Assembly (NCBI GenBank): GCA_018296165.2 | Contig: JACKQL020000017.1 | Coordinates: 496,001-560,000 of the forward strand | Length of the DNA stretch: 64,000 nt | DNA from: Termitomyces sp. T153 | Lineage: Eukaryota; Basidiomycota; Agaricomycetes; Agaricales; Lyophyllaceae | Direction: 5' to 3' | Part shown: piece by piece, positions 22,290 to 32,999 of the stretch | Position numbering within the stretch: the first letter of the stretch is position 1 | How the letters are laid out: every line of letters starts with the position of its first letter | Notes under the pieces: generated by a model | Seen by the model: only the letters and a program-made list of their open reading frames with translations | What the model was told of the DNA's origin: nothing | Databases searched by the model: none | Position numbers and translations under genes: made by a program

Positions 22290-25270
22290 TTCAAGCAGAG
22301 ACTTGGTTTGACCAGTATTTCTTTTGTAAATTATAATGGCTGCGCACCTCTTGATATTGTTTGGCCTTTGCAATGTCACATCTTCTTTTTGTCTTGTGGG
22401 CACCTTTGCTGAGAGCCTGTCCATGTCCATCTGGAGGTGTGGGATCATTTCCTCCATCTCTTGTATTCTCACCTTTCTTCATGGAAGATTTGCGGGGCAT
22501 TATTGTGCCATGAAGATGATGGCTATAAAATAACTTTGAATGCAAGAATTCAGTAACAAGAAATAAATTGAATTTCTATATACTCACCACAAACAATTCT
22601 TCTTTGTCTCAATGTAATGACCCCACTGAGTAAAGGCAAAGTTGAATTCATCTTCCTGACAGTTCTTGTCATACTGCATTGTAATTGATATTCCATCATC
22701 ATGATCAATGTGCTGAGGACTCATGTAGTCTGTGCACACAAATAAATTATTGCCAGTAGAGCCAAGTCTGTTCAAAGAGGCACTTCCATCATCTTTCTCA
22801 CTTTCTTGAATAATTTTCTTGGTAACAGGACGGTGCATTGCCTCTGCCAGGTGTGTAAGAATGTCTGCAGCCTATATGAAAATTAGGTATGTGAATTTCA
22901 AACTAGTAAGAGTATTACCTTTGCATGCTGGAACATTGTACATATTTCAGCATCAGTTCCTGCCTCTATGCCCTCATACTCTGCATAACCATCACCAGGA
23001 TGACCACCCTGTGGTTGTCTAGAGCCAATTGCATGCATTTGATCATACTTCCAAGCTTCAAAGCTTGGTCCATGCTTGACTGACCTGAAATGGGATACAG
23101 CATGGTAGTAGCTCATTAAATGTCCAATAGTAGTATTTCCTGCAGCCTCATATTCCACTGCACCAACCTGTTTTTAAATTCAATAGTAGAATAAGCCTAG
23201 GAAAAAAGAAATTCACCATCTCAGAAGTCTTCTGAGCATTTATAAGAATAACCACATCCTTTCCACACTGCTTGTAAACATCTGGCCAGTGGGAGATTTT
23301 GATCAAGTCAAGTTCCTCAGGTGTATAATATTGATGCTGAAAGGCAATTTTCTTCCCACTCTGTAAAGGTGTCAACCTTGTAAGAAACAATAGTATAATC
23401 AATACATACAAAAGCAGGCAAGCGATCATTTTTAGGAGCACAAGTCAAGACATGACCTTGAAGCCTCAACAAATCAAGCCTTTCATGTACAAAGACAGGT
23501 GCTACACACTATTCCTCCATAGGCAGTCCCATGCATTGCTCACAATCATTTGAGATCAAAGATGTGATTGGAGGAGTGTCAATATCCATTTTTTCAAGCA
23601 TTCCAGAGGTATCAACAGAATCCATGGTCAACATAGTGCCAGAGTCAGATACACCAGCATGAGATATAGATGAAGAAGGAACAACACTTCCAGATGGAGA
23701 CAGCAGAGAATCTTTAGCAGTAGATTGGTAATTAGTTTTCAAAGATGCTTGTCCAGAATTCAATTTCTGCTTGGAAAGTTTGGAAGAGGAGATCTTTGGA
23801 AAATTGGAGGATGGAGGATGATGAAGAGTCTTTTGCTTCACAATCTTGCCCTCTTGGGATAGCAATTTAGTTTGCTCTAAAATCAGAGACAATCTGGGAT
23901 GCATTGAATACTGTTTTTGTGGATCAAGACCATGAAGATCCCTGTGAGCACATTTTGTATTCCAGTGGTATGCCTGGTATATGTATTAAACCAAGCAAAC
24001 TAGATCTAAAATGACTTACATATATTTTTTGCTTCACAAGACTTGGAAGGAGCCATGTAGACTAGGCTTCATCAAAGTTATCCAGAGATATACAAAAAAA
24101 GACAGAAGAGGGGCTTGATGTATTAGAAATAATGCAGTTGTCACTGCTTAATCCTTGAATAAGAGTTTCTTTGCTGTAAGGTGTGTGATATTCATGGCTG
24201 CAGTTCTGCAAAATACTTAGAAAGCTGACAATAAATCTCAGAACAGTAACTTACTTCATGTGAGCCTTCAAGTGGAGTATATAGATGAGAGGGGGTCCAC
24301 TTATCCAGTACTAGTCCAAAAGATTCCTTCCATGTATAAACACAAAAACTATGAGCAATAATTGTTGTAGAGTGTTCCAGCTGGGTATCTGGAGCACAAA
24401 TCTGACAAAATGCAGCTGCAAGACCAGTATCTCATACTAAGTTTTGCCACAAGTCAGTCTTAAATATTGCTGGTGACAGTGCTTGTGCTTTTCTCAGACA
24501 GTCAACAACAAAGATGGGGCTATTGGTCCACTGCTTGTGATGTTTGTATTTGACAATGAAAAGAGTTGAAGTTTCTTACCTCCTTTTCTTGATTATGAAG
24601 ATGGAATTTTTTTTTTAACTCCTGTGTCCATTCAATGCACAATTCCCTTTGCTTCTCAGGAGACCTTAGATAATACTGGTTCCACTGACCAAGAGTCCTT
24701 GCTGTGAATAAAGGAGTTGCAGCCACTGTGGCATTAGTGCTTGGCAGGGGGGAATGTTCACTTGACTCCTCATCCTCTTCATTATCTGAGTCAGGATCTG
24801 AGACTAACACATTGTTTTTGGGAGGAAGCTGAAAAACTACATTCAGTTACCAAGGAGTACAGAGTAATTATGACTCACTGAATTGGTGTATGTATCTTGC
24901 TCAACTTTGAGAATATCAAGAGCTGCCTCTTTCTGGTTGGAGCTTTGGTACCATAAAACATGAATCAAAAGAAAAGTTGCTTGTTCAATAGGCAGCCTAA
25001 TACCACAGCTAAGTCTAGCCCATTCTGAGAGGAGGGGTTTCTAGCTTATCTTAACATAATATTTCTTTTATATCAATTCAAAGACATACCCAATACTCAT
25101 TCATAATAAGTTGGTCCTGAAGTTTGCAAACATAGGAAGGGAAATCATGAGAGAATTGGTGGGGAACATCAAGTTCTTTGTGGTGCCAATTTACAAATGT
25201 AGAGCTCAAGAGGGGAATCTCCAGGTAACTAGAATTAATATCAAGCAGCTTGGGAGGCTCCAGATACATT
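22290..25270 (-). pseudogene. decayed transposon-associated gene with dioxygenase-like motif
   Basis: A series of minus-strand exons spans about 3 kb: SDPDSDNEEDEESSEHS and TARTLGQWNQYYLRSPEKQ (24810-24520); TKCAHRDLHGLDPQKQ and MHPRLSLILEQTKLL (23970-23509); AFQHQYYTPEELDLIKISHW (about 23340); YEAAGNTTIGHLMSYYHAV, MHAIGSRQPQGG (23158-22898); NNLFVCTDYMSPQHIDHDDG, FAFTQWGHYIETKKNC (22838-22584); and HLHGTIMPRKSS (22545-22291). The HID (HxD) followed much later by HLHGT fits the metal triad layout of 2-oxoglutarate/Fe(II) dioxygenases. That is a motif reading, not a proven domain. The DNA is CpG-poor with stop codons between blocks. I associate it with a multi-copy element family because of its length, decay and setting. 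Confidence 0.5.
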
Positions 25271-25531
25271 GTGAGTTACTGATAGTTCTGTGCAGATGAG
25301 GTTCAGGTTGGAGGTGAAAGTGTGAGAAGAGAGGAAGATGGCAACCAACAAATTTGATATGATTACATGGTCAACCACAGCATTCCAATTTAAGAAAAAC
25401 CAATGAATTCAATAACTACCTAGGTATGACAAGTTGGTGTTCCCAAAGATGCTGTATATACACAAACCCTAGTCCTTACAACCCCCCCCTCCCCCACCTG
25501 ATTTGTTGCGCAACATAGTTGTCAGTCATGT
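25271..25531. other. spacer with a C-rich run
   Basis: Between the decayed element gene and the condensin fragment. A C-rich tract (about 25481-25497) is present. No coding sequence seen. Confidence 0.4.
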
Positions 25532-26215
25532 GTGATAAACCACAAATCTGAAATTGTAATAAGCCACTTGCAATCAATACCACCAAATTCTTCATTGAGC
25601 ACACTCCAAGAAAGTTTGCTACAGATCACATTTGACATCATGATGGTTCATGAGGCTGAACTTTGCAAATATAGACCAGAGATTGTAAGTTTTTTTTATG
25701 GTGTTTGTTTTGGTACACATCTCAACTCTTTCGTTGCTCAGATTCCATTTCTCATGGAAAATCTGCTTGGTCTTGTTAGCATGGCGGCATCAAATAAGGT
25801 CTGAGTGGTGATGTGTCTGGGCCTCTCAAGACTCATTCTTGCTGGAATGGTCACTGATTATGAAGTATGCGTTTCTTATCCTCCAACTTGCCAGAGCATC
25901 TGCTAAGAATTTCACTTTATCTAGCTTGTGCTAACCAACTTGATCCAAGTGTATCTCTCTCCTAAGACTGAGAATAACTTAGAGCTTCAACAGTATCTTA
26001 CGTTCTTCTTCCAAGTCTTCTGTTATTCTTCGACTGCTAATCAAGAGACTATTCAAAGTGTTTGTTTTCTTTGCGGTTGATTGATTCATGATCCTGATGG
26101 ACTTATATGGTCGCTTGTATTTCAGATGTTCCTTTGGACATATGAGATGCTTAAAGAAGACTGTGAGAAACTTGAAGTACTGTTAACTTTTATTTCTCTG
26201 ATAAACTCATCTAGC
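25532..26215 (+). pseudogene. condensin complex subunit 3 (Cnd3/Ycg1) fragment
   Basis: The HEAT-repeat middle of the condensin Cnd3/Ycg1 subunit is recognisable: LSTLQESLLQITFDIMMVHE, an intron gtaagt..gctcag, then IPFLMENLLGLVSMAASNKV, a TGA, VVMCLGLSRLILAGMVTDYE, an intron, and VLTNLIQVYLSPKTENNLEL, QQYLTFFFQVFCYSSTANQE. The order and the SPKTENNLELQQYLTFFF block match the family. There is no start or end of the gene and there is an in-frame stop. It is a fragment copied at DNA level, since introns remain. Confidence 0.7.
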
Positions 26216-26220
26216 TATGG

Positions 26221-26936
26221 ATAACCCTTTGATCAACAGTGACACAGGCAAAGTTCACCATAGTGGAAACTTCCAGGCCATGGCAGTAACAAATGCAATG
26301 GAGAAAACCTGGCTTGCATTACATCATATTGGTAAACTCTGTATGCTCAGAGCATGGAACTCATCAACCCTGTCATGAATAATGGTCTGCCACCCTCTCT
26401 TGCAGCAACTGACCTGTTGTTGAATTATCACACTAAGGGAGCCAACATTGCAATGGCCGCATATGCTTCAGACAGGATCAATGCCATTGTAGCTTTGACA
26501 ATTACCACTTTCATTGATTTCCTATCTGGAGCAGAATTTGCGGATGCCACATTCACCATGACAGTTATATCATCATTTCCTTGTTCCGCTCTCAAGTGGT
26601 GTCATGTGCACTAAATCTTTTGGATCAGCTTAGGTGGGACTACCTTTTGGGTCATTGTGGTGCTGCTCCTGCTTTGCCATTCCTTAGCAAAACAGGAGAT
26701 GTGTATGAGTTTATCCATGTCAACCTGTGTGTATGCATGCATGGCCATGAAAACTATGCGCATTTCATGAATGGGCTTGGTGTTGATGATGCCTTGATCA
26801 GACAAAATATTTCTCACATCTATGAGGTTTGTGTCTGAGATTTTTGTGGTTGTTGTTGATTTTACCACTTTTGATGCACAGGCTATTCAGGATGGCAAGA
26901 TTCAGTCCACCATCATGTCCTTGTTTGTGTAAAGTT
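26221..26936 (+). pseudogene. phenylalanine ammonia-lyase, C-terminal fragments
   Basis: Reads [45 protein letters not shown], then [37 protein letters not shown], a degenerate middle, then [44 protein letters not shown], an intron ending cacag, and AIQDGKIQSTIMSLFV-stop. These are the substrate-loop and C-terminal parts of fungal phenylalanine ammonia-lyase in the right order. The catalytic MIO triad (Ala-Ser-Gly) region is not included. The fragment begins immediately after the condensin fragment on the same strand, with only a few bases between. Frame breaks show it is non-functional. Confidence 0.8.
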
Positions 26937-28150
26937 TTGCGTTTTCATTAGAGCCATGACTTGAAGAATGTCAGATAGGTTATTGTCAGTTTATTTACCA
27001 AGAAACTTTAATTGGAATCAGAGCAATGTAGATGTTGTCTTTTGTTTATGGGGCTGTACAATTTTAAGAATATTACAAACTTAATGACACAAGACCTACT
27101 CAAGAGGCTGGAACTTCACCTGAACTTCAGAAATCTCTTTACAAGCCTCCTTGAGAGTTTTTGTTATCTTGTCATCAAGGATAGATGTTTCATGAACAGT
27201 AGTTGTCCAAGAAACTGCAGCAGTAAGGTCAACAAACAGTAGCAATCCAGAACGGTGCACTCACAAGTTGCATACACCAAGAAGGGCAGAAGAAGAAGTT
27301 GTTGAGTGTATCAGAGGGTTCAGCTTGTGTTTTATAGAATGTTGTGTCTTGGGCAAAACACCTGCATCCATCAAATCACCCCATGTGCCTGAGAGGAGAT
27401 GATGATGATGATGATGATATGTTTTTATTTATCTTAAAGGCCTATTTTACACATGACCTTTGTGTCCTAAGCCCTGCAGTACGTAATGGAGGTGGTAATT
27501 ACAGACACTCCAACTAGTTCTCCGGCCCGATCCCTTTTCAGCTGATGCCGGTTACGCCTCATAGCCACTTTACTACAATTTGACTTTGTCGGAGTTCATA
27601 CTACTTCCCACACCTAAGTCCCACTGACCATCTGCCGCTAACATGCCCTCCCAATTTCTAGACCCAGCTGTACTCAGCAATGCTTAGTCGGAGTTGTTAG
27701 TGTAGGGCAGGAACCCAATTGGCCAGCTCAAGCCTTCCTCTATTCAACCCACGACCAGGGTGGTCACGACTCCACCCTCCCCATGCCCAGACGCTACTTT
27801 TGGAAGAACAATCCCGAGATTTGGAACCCGCGACGGAATAGCCCAGTGAACCACCATGTGACAGACATGCCGCACCTTTCGGCTGGGCACCCGATTGAAC
27901 TGGCAGCCTCGGCTTTAAACCACACCAGACCATCTGATGGACCACACAGTACTTCGGCAGCCTGATCGAACTATTGACTCCTATCCTTGCGCCTACCTGT
28001 GCCACGACCCGCTTGGTCAGCAAAGGCCTAGACCCTCTCCCAAATCCGTTGCACCGGGGAAACTTCTCTTTTTCTGATCTGTCACGAGCGTGGTGGTCAC
28101 ATTGCCTCTTTGAACCACGTGCTGATTGCTCGGTCCTGGTTGGCCTGAGA
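26937..28150. other. unassigned insert with a GC-richer half and a (GAT)n microsatellite
   Basis: 26937-27480 is AT-rich with a short GAT microsatellite (about 27399-27417). From about 27480 to 28150 the base composition changes to GC-richer DNA that cuts the cation transporter fragment immediately after its LLVSFIILRQG block. On the minus strand it has phrases reminiscent of tRNA B boxes (gttcaatcgg, gggttccaaatc), so a tRNA-derived SINE is possible but unproven. Confidence 0.35.
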
Positions 28151-29478
28151 GGAGATCTAACCCCTGTCGCAGGATAATGAAAGACACCAGTAGACCTAGA
28201 AAAAAAATCAAGAATAAGGAGACTGAGAACATGATAATGGACAAGGCAGCTTAATTCACCTCCAAAAGGATCTAAAGGAAGTGCAGGGAACAACCATGTT
28301 CCTATAATTGCAAAGAAAGCAACAAGACTAGAATATGTATCACTTCTATGGTGTATTGTGTTTGCTAGAAGGACTGGACTTTTTTCCTTGTCAGCCACAA
28401 CTTTTGTTGCCCAGTATAGCCATTCCTTTGTGATAACACTGACAGCATTAGGGTCAACAGCATGAACATGTTCATCACCAATGAGTGGAATAGTCAGAGC
28501 AATCAATGTGAGAGTGTTGAGAGCTTCCTGCAATGGGCCAGTAGGAAGTGTAGCTGCAGACTGACTCAACGCAGCAATAAGAAGATGGTATGAATGAAAC
28601 CCAATTCTGAGGGCACCACCAACAAGCAATATCAACACTATTGTGGTACCCACTGTCTCTAGTTTTGCAAATCCATAGGGGTATCTTTCTGACAGAGGTT
28701 TACATGATAAGCACCAGCAAAAGAGGGTTACAAAGTCACCCAATAGATCTATAGTTCATGTGACTTCAGGCTCATCTTATGAGGAGGAATAGTGAAGGGT
28801 ACCACTCATTGAGTGCCCTGCATCTGCTAGCAGTGATGCAGAATGCAGATACCAGCCAGCCACTCCCTTCACTGTGGTCAACCCGACATTTGTAACTAGA
28901 CTGACAAGAGTAATCCTACTACCTCTGTCACCTACTTATGCATGTCAAGATTCTGTGCAGGGTAGTCAAAAAGTATTTCGCTCACCTTGTCCTTCTAATA
29001 CTGCAATAATTTGCTCTGTTCCATGACTGTGACTGTGCTGCTTGCCATTCACATGTGAATGACCAAATAGTGAGTGGGAATGGGAATGATCATGGTCACC
29101 AACTTTGGTCTCCTTTGTGGAACTCTTCAGCCTATTGGGATCCTTATTGTTGGTTTTCCCCATAGAGAATGCTCGTTGTTGTGCTATCACTCCTAGATTG
29201 TCTGAAGAGCTGTTGTGGGGGGATGTAAAGGCTCTGGAATTCAGAAACCAAAGAGGCAGTTGTGAGTCCCATGATTGAACAGACAAGAGATGTGGATGCT
29301 TGACAAGTGTTGGAAGAGATTTCAGCATAGTGACCAACACCCACATATGAGCCTGACTGACTTGATGCCAGAAATGTGGCTGACTCATTCCAGGGTATTT
29401 CTGTAGGGGGTGATAGAGATTCATGCCTAGTATAAATGACAAAACGTCAGTGAAATTCAAGAGGAAATTGTCATCCAC
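28151..29478 (-). pseudogene. MMT-type cation diffusion facilitator fragment
   Basis: The parent family comprises mitochondrial metal (iron/zinc) efflux carriers. Minus-strand exons read GDHDHSHSHSLFGHSHVNG, HSHSHGTEQIIAVLEGQG (His-rich metal loop), then a short exon DRGSRITLVSLVTNVG, LTTVKGVAGWYLHSASLLAD, AGHSMS, then GDFVTLFCWCLSCKP, SERYPYGFAKLETVGTT, VLLANTIHHRSDTYSSLVA and FPALPLDPFGG, then LLVSFIILRQG. The ADAGHS and HHRSD motifs supply metal-site Asp/His residues. A foreign segment replaces everything after LRQG, and frames are broken in the 5' part. Copy of an intron-containing host gene. Confidence 0.8.
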
Positions 29479-29499
29479 TCATTACTCACTGGTGGATAA

Positions 29500-30430
29500 G
29501 CAATGAGAGTTTGAGTATGTCCCCTTCTACCGAGCTTGTTAAAGGTTGCTGTAAATAGAAGATAGTTTTGGCTAGAAGCTCCTTATGATCCTGTGAAGCA
29601 ATCTTTGTTTGGAGAGCAACAGTTGGTGCAAGTGTGAGACACTAAAATGATAACATTGAACCTACACCCTACCTGTAACCCTCTTGCTTGGTAGGCCAAA
29701 GGCTCATCCAAGATGCCAGTTGCAGCTTCTGATGAATGTTGACAGCTTGTGAATTTTCTTTGGACTTTGGGAGGTATGTGAAGAGGTCTACAAGAGCAGC
29801 ATAACAGAGTACTTTGATGGGAAGCAGTATCAGAGGTCAATATAGACTCTCTACATGGGTTGTAAGACAACTCTTATGCATGTGTTCAACTTTTGATTTT
29901 GAACTTGCCTACCACATGATCCAGAGAATGTATGCCAGTCAACAACCTTGAAAAAGAAAGGAACGATCAATAGATCTTCAGACAGACTACAAGACTTATA
30001 CCAACCAAAGGCGATCTGGTGTAGCCAATGTTAACTCTGCATCCAGAATTATCCCAGCAGGAGCAAGGGACTGTGAGCTGACTGCTACTTTATTGCCTTC
30101 ATTGTCAGTATAGCCAGCACTGATCTGAAGAACAGGGTGAGTCTCAAGTGGATGGACAGCAGCAGAGAGCGGTGAGACTTATACTGTACTCTGTGGCACT
30201 CAATGTAGTTGGAATAGCAATTTGCAGAAGTGTCTGGCCACTGGTTTCTTTCTGCTGAAAGTAAAGTATGGCTTTTGATGCATCAACAGGTGAGCTGCCA
30301 CCAATGGCTACTATACCATCACACTCAAGCTGTGTGAAAAATTCCAGCCCAGCACATATTCCAGCTATGGGCAAGTGCTGTCCAATGTCATAGAAAATAT
30401 GCTGTAGAAAGTACGTACTCATACCACTTG
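29500..30430 (-). pseudogene. iron-containing alcohol dehydrogenase / maleylacetate reductase fragment
   Basis: Minus-strand pieces read LEFFTQLECDGIVAIGGSSP, VDASKAILYFQQKETSG, LLQIAIPTTLSATEYS, then DNEGNKVAVSSQSLAPAG, IILDAELTLATPDRLW, then GIHSLDHVV, then after frame changes QLASWMSLWPTKQEGY and APTVALQTKIASQD. This is the GGGSxxDxxK nucleotide-binding block (one G changed to S), the PTTLSATEYS block and the SLDHV metal-ligand block of the iron-ADH family; the maleylacetate reductase branch fits best. The N-terminus is missing and several frameshifts are present. Introns are retained. Confidence 0.78.
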
Positions 30431-30991
30431 TGTGGAGGTGGTGGGGGTGGGAATACTAGTAGTAATGCATCATGGTGTTGAATCAACTTTGGTTCCATAT
30501 GGCAGAGTTGTGAGCATTAAACCATCACTGATGGTTTAATGCATCCAAAGAATATATAAAGGCGAGTTCTCCCCTTGAGTTTACCCATTTTCCAGTGTGG
30601 CTGAAACAGCCCCTGCAGAGGTATCTCTGGTGTAATATCCAGGGTGTGGTAGCCCTGGGATCCAGATGCTGTGCTGGTCTTTACAAATTATATTGTGTTC
30701 AACATTACTAGAATTTATGCCAAATGGTAATTCTGACATTGTTTTTTAGCATACTATTACTGATGATGAAAATATGTCTGACTATAGAAAACCACCAACC
30801 TTGTTCCCATTCTCTTGGAGACTGTTTGTGCTGCTTATGCTGAACTAGAAAGACAAGTTCATGTGGCTTTGTTGACCCAGCTGGGGGACATTGCTTGCCT
30901 GGGAGAATATCAAAATGAATGCTTACGACTATTGCATCTTGCTCATTAGGTAGGATGATATCTTTGTTTTGTTTCAATTCTCTTATATTTT
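30431..30991. other. upstream part of the integrase element
   Basis: AT-rich, CpG-poor DNA. A palindrome-like phrase, gcattaaaccatcactgatggtttaatgc (30519-30547), can form a hairpin. A TATA-like aatatataaagg is at about 30550. No coding exon recognised before the integrase gene. Confidence 0.4.
30519..30547. repeat. short inverted repeat (hairpin)
   Basis: gcattaaaccatca and tgatggtttaatgc are exact reverse complements separated by a single base, giving a 14 bp perfect stem. It lies just upstream of a TATA-like box and the integrase gene. Its role is unknown. Confidence 0.7.
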
Positions 30992-32571
30992 TTGCAGCAT
31001 GAGCATCTCTTCAATCAAGAAGAATTCTCCACCCTTCAAGATGGTGTACTACTCATGATATCTTGCCTTAAGGAAGCGGGTCATCAATCTTCTAATCCTC
31101 CTGACTTGAATTTTGGGCCCACCACTACCCAAATTTCTATAGGCTTACCAGGATGCCCATGCATTCACATCGATCCTGAGCTCTTGAATATTGCTCTGGA
31201 TTTGTGTGGCCCAACTCACCTAGCCACCATCTTCAATTGTCATCCCAGGACTATCCAATGTCATGCACTTGAGTATGGAATAGTCGACCCCAGCCATCCT
31301 GTATATGTTGATTATGAGGCTGAATATGGCTCTGTGTCTCAAATTTATTATTCCTCTGTCAATTCTGGATCCAATATCTCTGATGAAGAACTTGACAAGA
31401 TTGTTTCTTACATTCTTACATGTTTTGCCACTTTTGGTCGACGTATGATTGATGGACATCTCAAACATCTTGGCCACCACATTCCTTGTGCTCATATTCA
31501 GGCATCTTATAATCATGTTCATGGTGCTCCTACCAATATTTTTGGAACACATTGTATTGAACATTGTGTCTATAATGTACCTGGACCTAATTCTCTCTGG
31601 CATCATAATGGGCAACATGGTGAGTGTTTCATTGTTTATTTTTGTTTCAGGTTTTTCTGATTGATGACAATAGGTTTGATATGCTGGAAAATCATCTTTC
31701 ATGCTTTTATTGATGGGTACTCATGATTTATTACTGCAATTCAAGCTAGCAATAATAATTGTGCAACAACTGTTCTCCATGTTTTTCTGGATGCTATCTC
31801 AGTTCATGGTGTGCCCAGTTGTACTTGTGGAGATCATGGGACTGAAAATCTTTTGGTTGCACAATGTATGGAAGAGACAAAAGGTGTGGAAAGAGGATCT
31901 TATATTTGGGGTCAGTATGTCATTTGAATTATCTTGACAAAAATGTTCTTACTCTTTCTAGGAGTGTTCATAACATTTGCATTGAACATCTATGGCATGA
32001 CCTTACCTTAGGATTTGCTGCAAAATGGAAAACATTTTTCCAAAACCTTGAACAATTTGATGGGCTTGATGTCAACTTGAACGCTCATATCTAGCTACTT
32101 CACTTTCTCTTTCTTGATGCCATCAATCATGATGCTCTTCAGTGGGCAAACACTTGGAATGAACATGTCCTCACTATTCATGGAGAATGCCAATGCAGTC
32201 CCAGAGATATGTTTGTATTTGGAATGATACAACAAGGTGTGCACAGGATGGAGATGGAGGAGGACAATGACAATGTTGATCCAGACAGTTATGGAATAGA
32301 CTGGGAGGACTATGAAAACCCTATATTTTACAATCATCATTTGACTTACAATGCTCCTGATCATGATACAGACAACTCATTTTGGACACATCTACCTCTT
32401 CACATGTCACATATCGAGGTGGAAGAGCCTGGCATTCCTTTTGATACGTCTACATTGGATGCTTTTGCTTCATACATTCATAACCTTTCCCTTTTTCATG
32501 CTGAGGATATGCATTCACATTGTGTACTCTGGATCACAGCTTTAGATCTTTGTAATCTTTTTTTTTCATGA
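30992..32571 (+). pseudogene. integrase-core (rve/DDE) transposase of a DNA element, decayed
   Basis: Exon 1 (about 30992-31620) reads LNIALDLCGPTHLATIFNCH, PRTIQCHALEYG, HLGHHIPCAHIQASYNHVHG, then VPGPNSLWHHNGQHG. An intron (gtgagt..caatag) follows, then WKIIFHAFIDGYS, stop, FITAIQASNNN, VHGVPSCTCGDHGTENLL, GSYIWGRSVHN, ICIEHLWHDLTLGFAAKWKT, NLNAHI, stop, LLHFLFLDAINHDALQWANT and CSPRDMFVFGMI. This matches integrase-core proteins widespread in mushrooms. Of the D-D-E triad, the first Asp (expected in WHIDG) is Asn, while GDHGTEN and the Glu of IEHLW remain. Two in-frame stops and Arg-to-Cys/His changes show decay. Confidence 0.75.
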
Positions 32572-32999
32572 ATAAACACAGTTTTTCTCTTCAATATGAG
32601 TGAATTACAAAGTTATAGATGCATTATTAGTATCAGTGCGAGCAAAGCAGAAGTCATTCAGAGTGATAAGTATTATAAGTAGAGTGAAGCCATTATTATC
32701 AGAGAGTAGTGTATGTTTCTTTCACATGTTCTATACATAAAAGAGTAGAATGGATAGCAAGGTCAAACATGGTTGATGATAAAGTGTCAAATGGAATAGC
32801 TCAACAAAGACATGAGCATAAAAACTCATTGTTTAGGATATGAACATCACGACTATATGTATGAAAAATGCAGACAATTTTTGATGTTACCTAGATCTAT
32901 CATTAGAATTGTAACAACAGATACAATTATCACATACTAATTGAGCAGTTGCATTGGAGAAGCTAATAGGTAGCTCAGAGATGCAACTTATTTAAAGAG
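32572..32999. other. spacer between tail-to-tail element genes
   Basis: CpG-poor AT-rich DNA between the integrase stop and the C-terminal end of the HECT-like gene. Nothing recognised. Confidence 0.4.

Noticed and set aside
31220..31702. 160-codon minus-strand frame across the integrase relic
   Set aside because: Antisense shadow of the integrase-core coding sequence.
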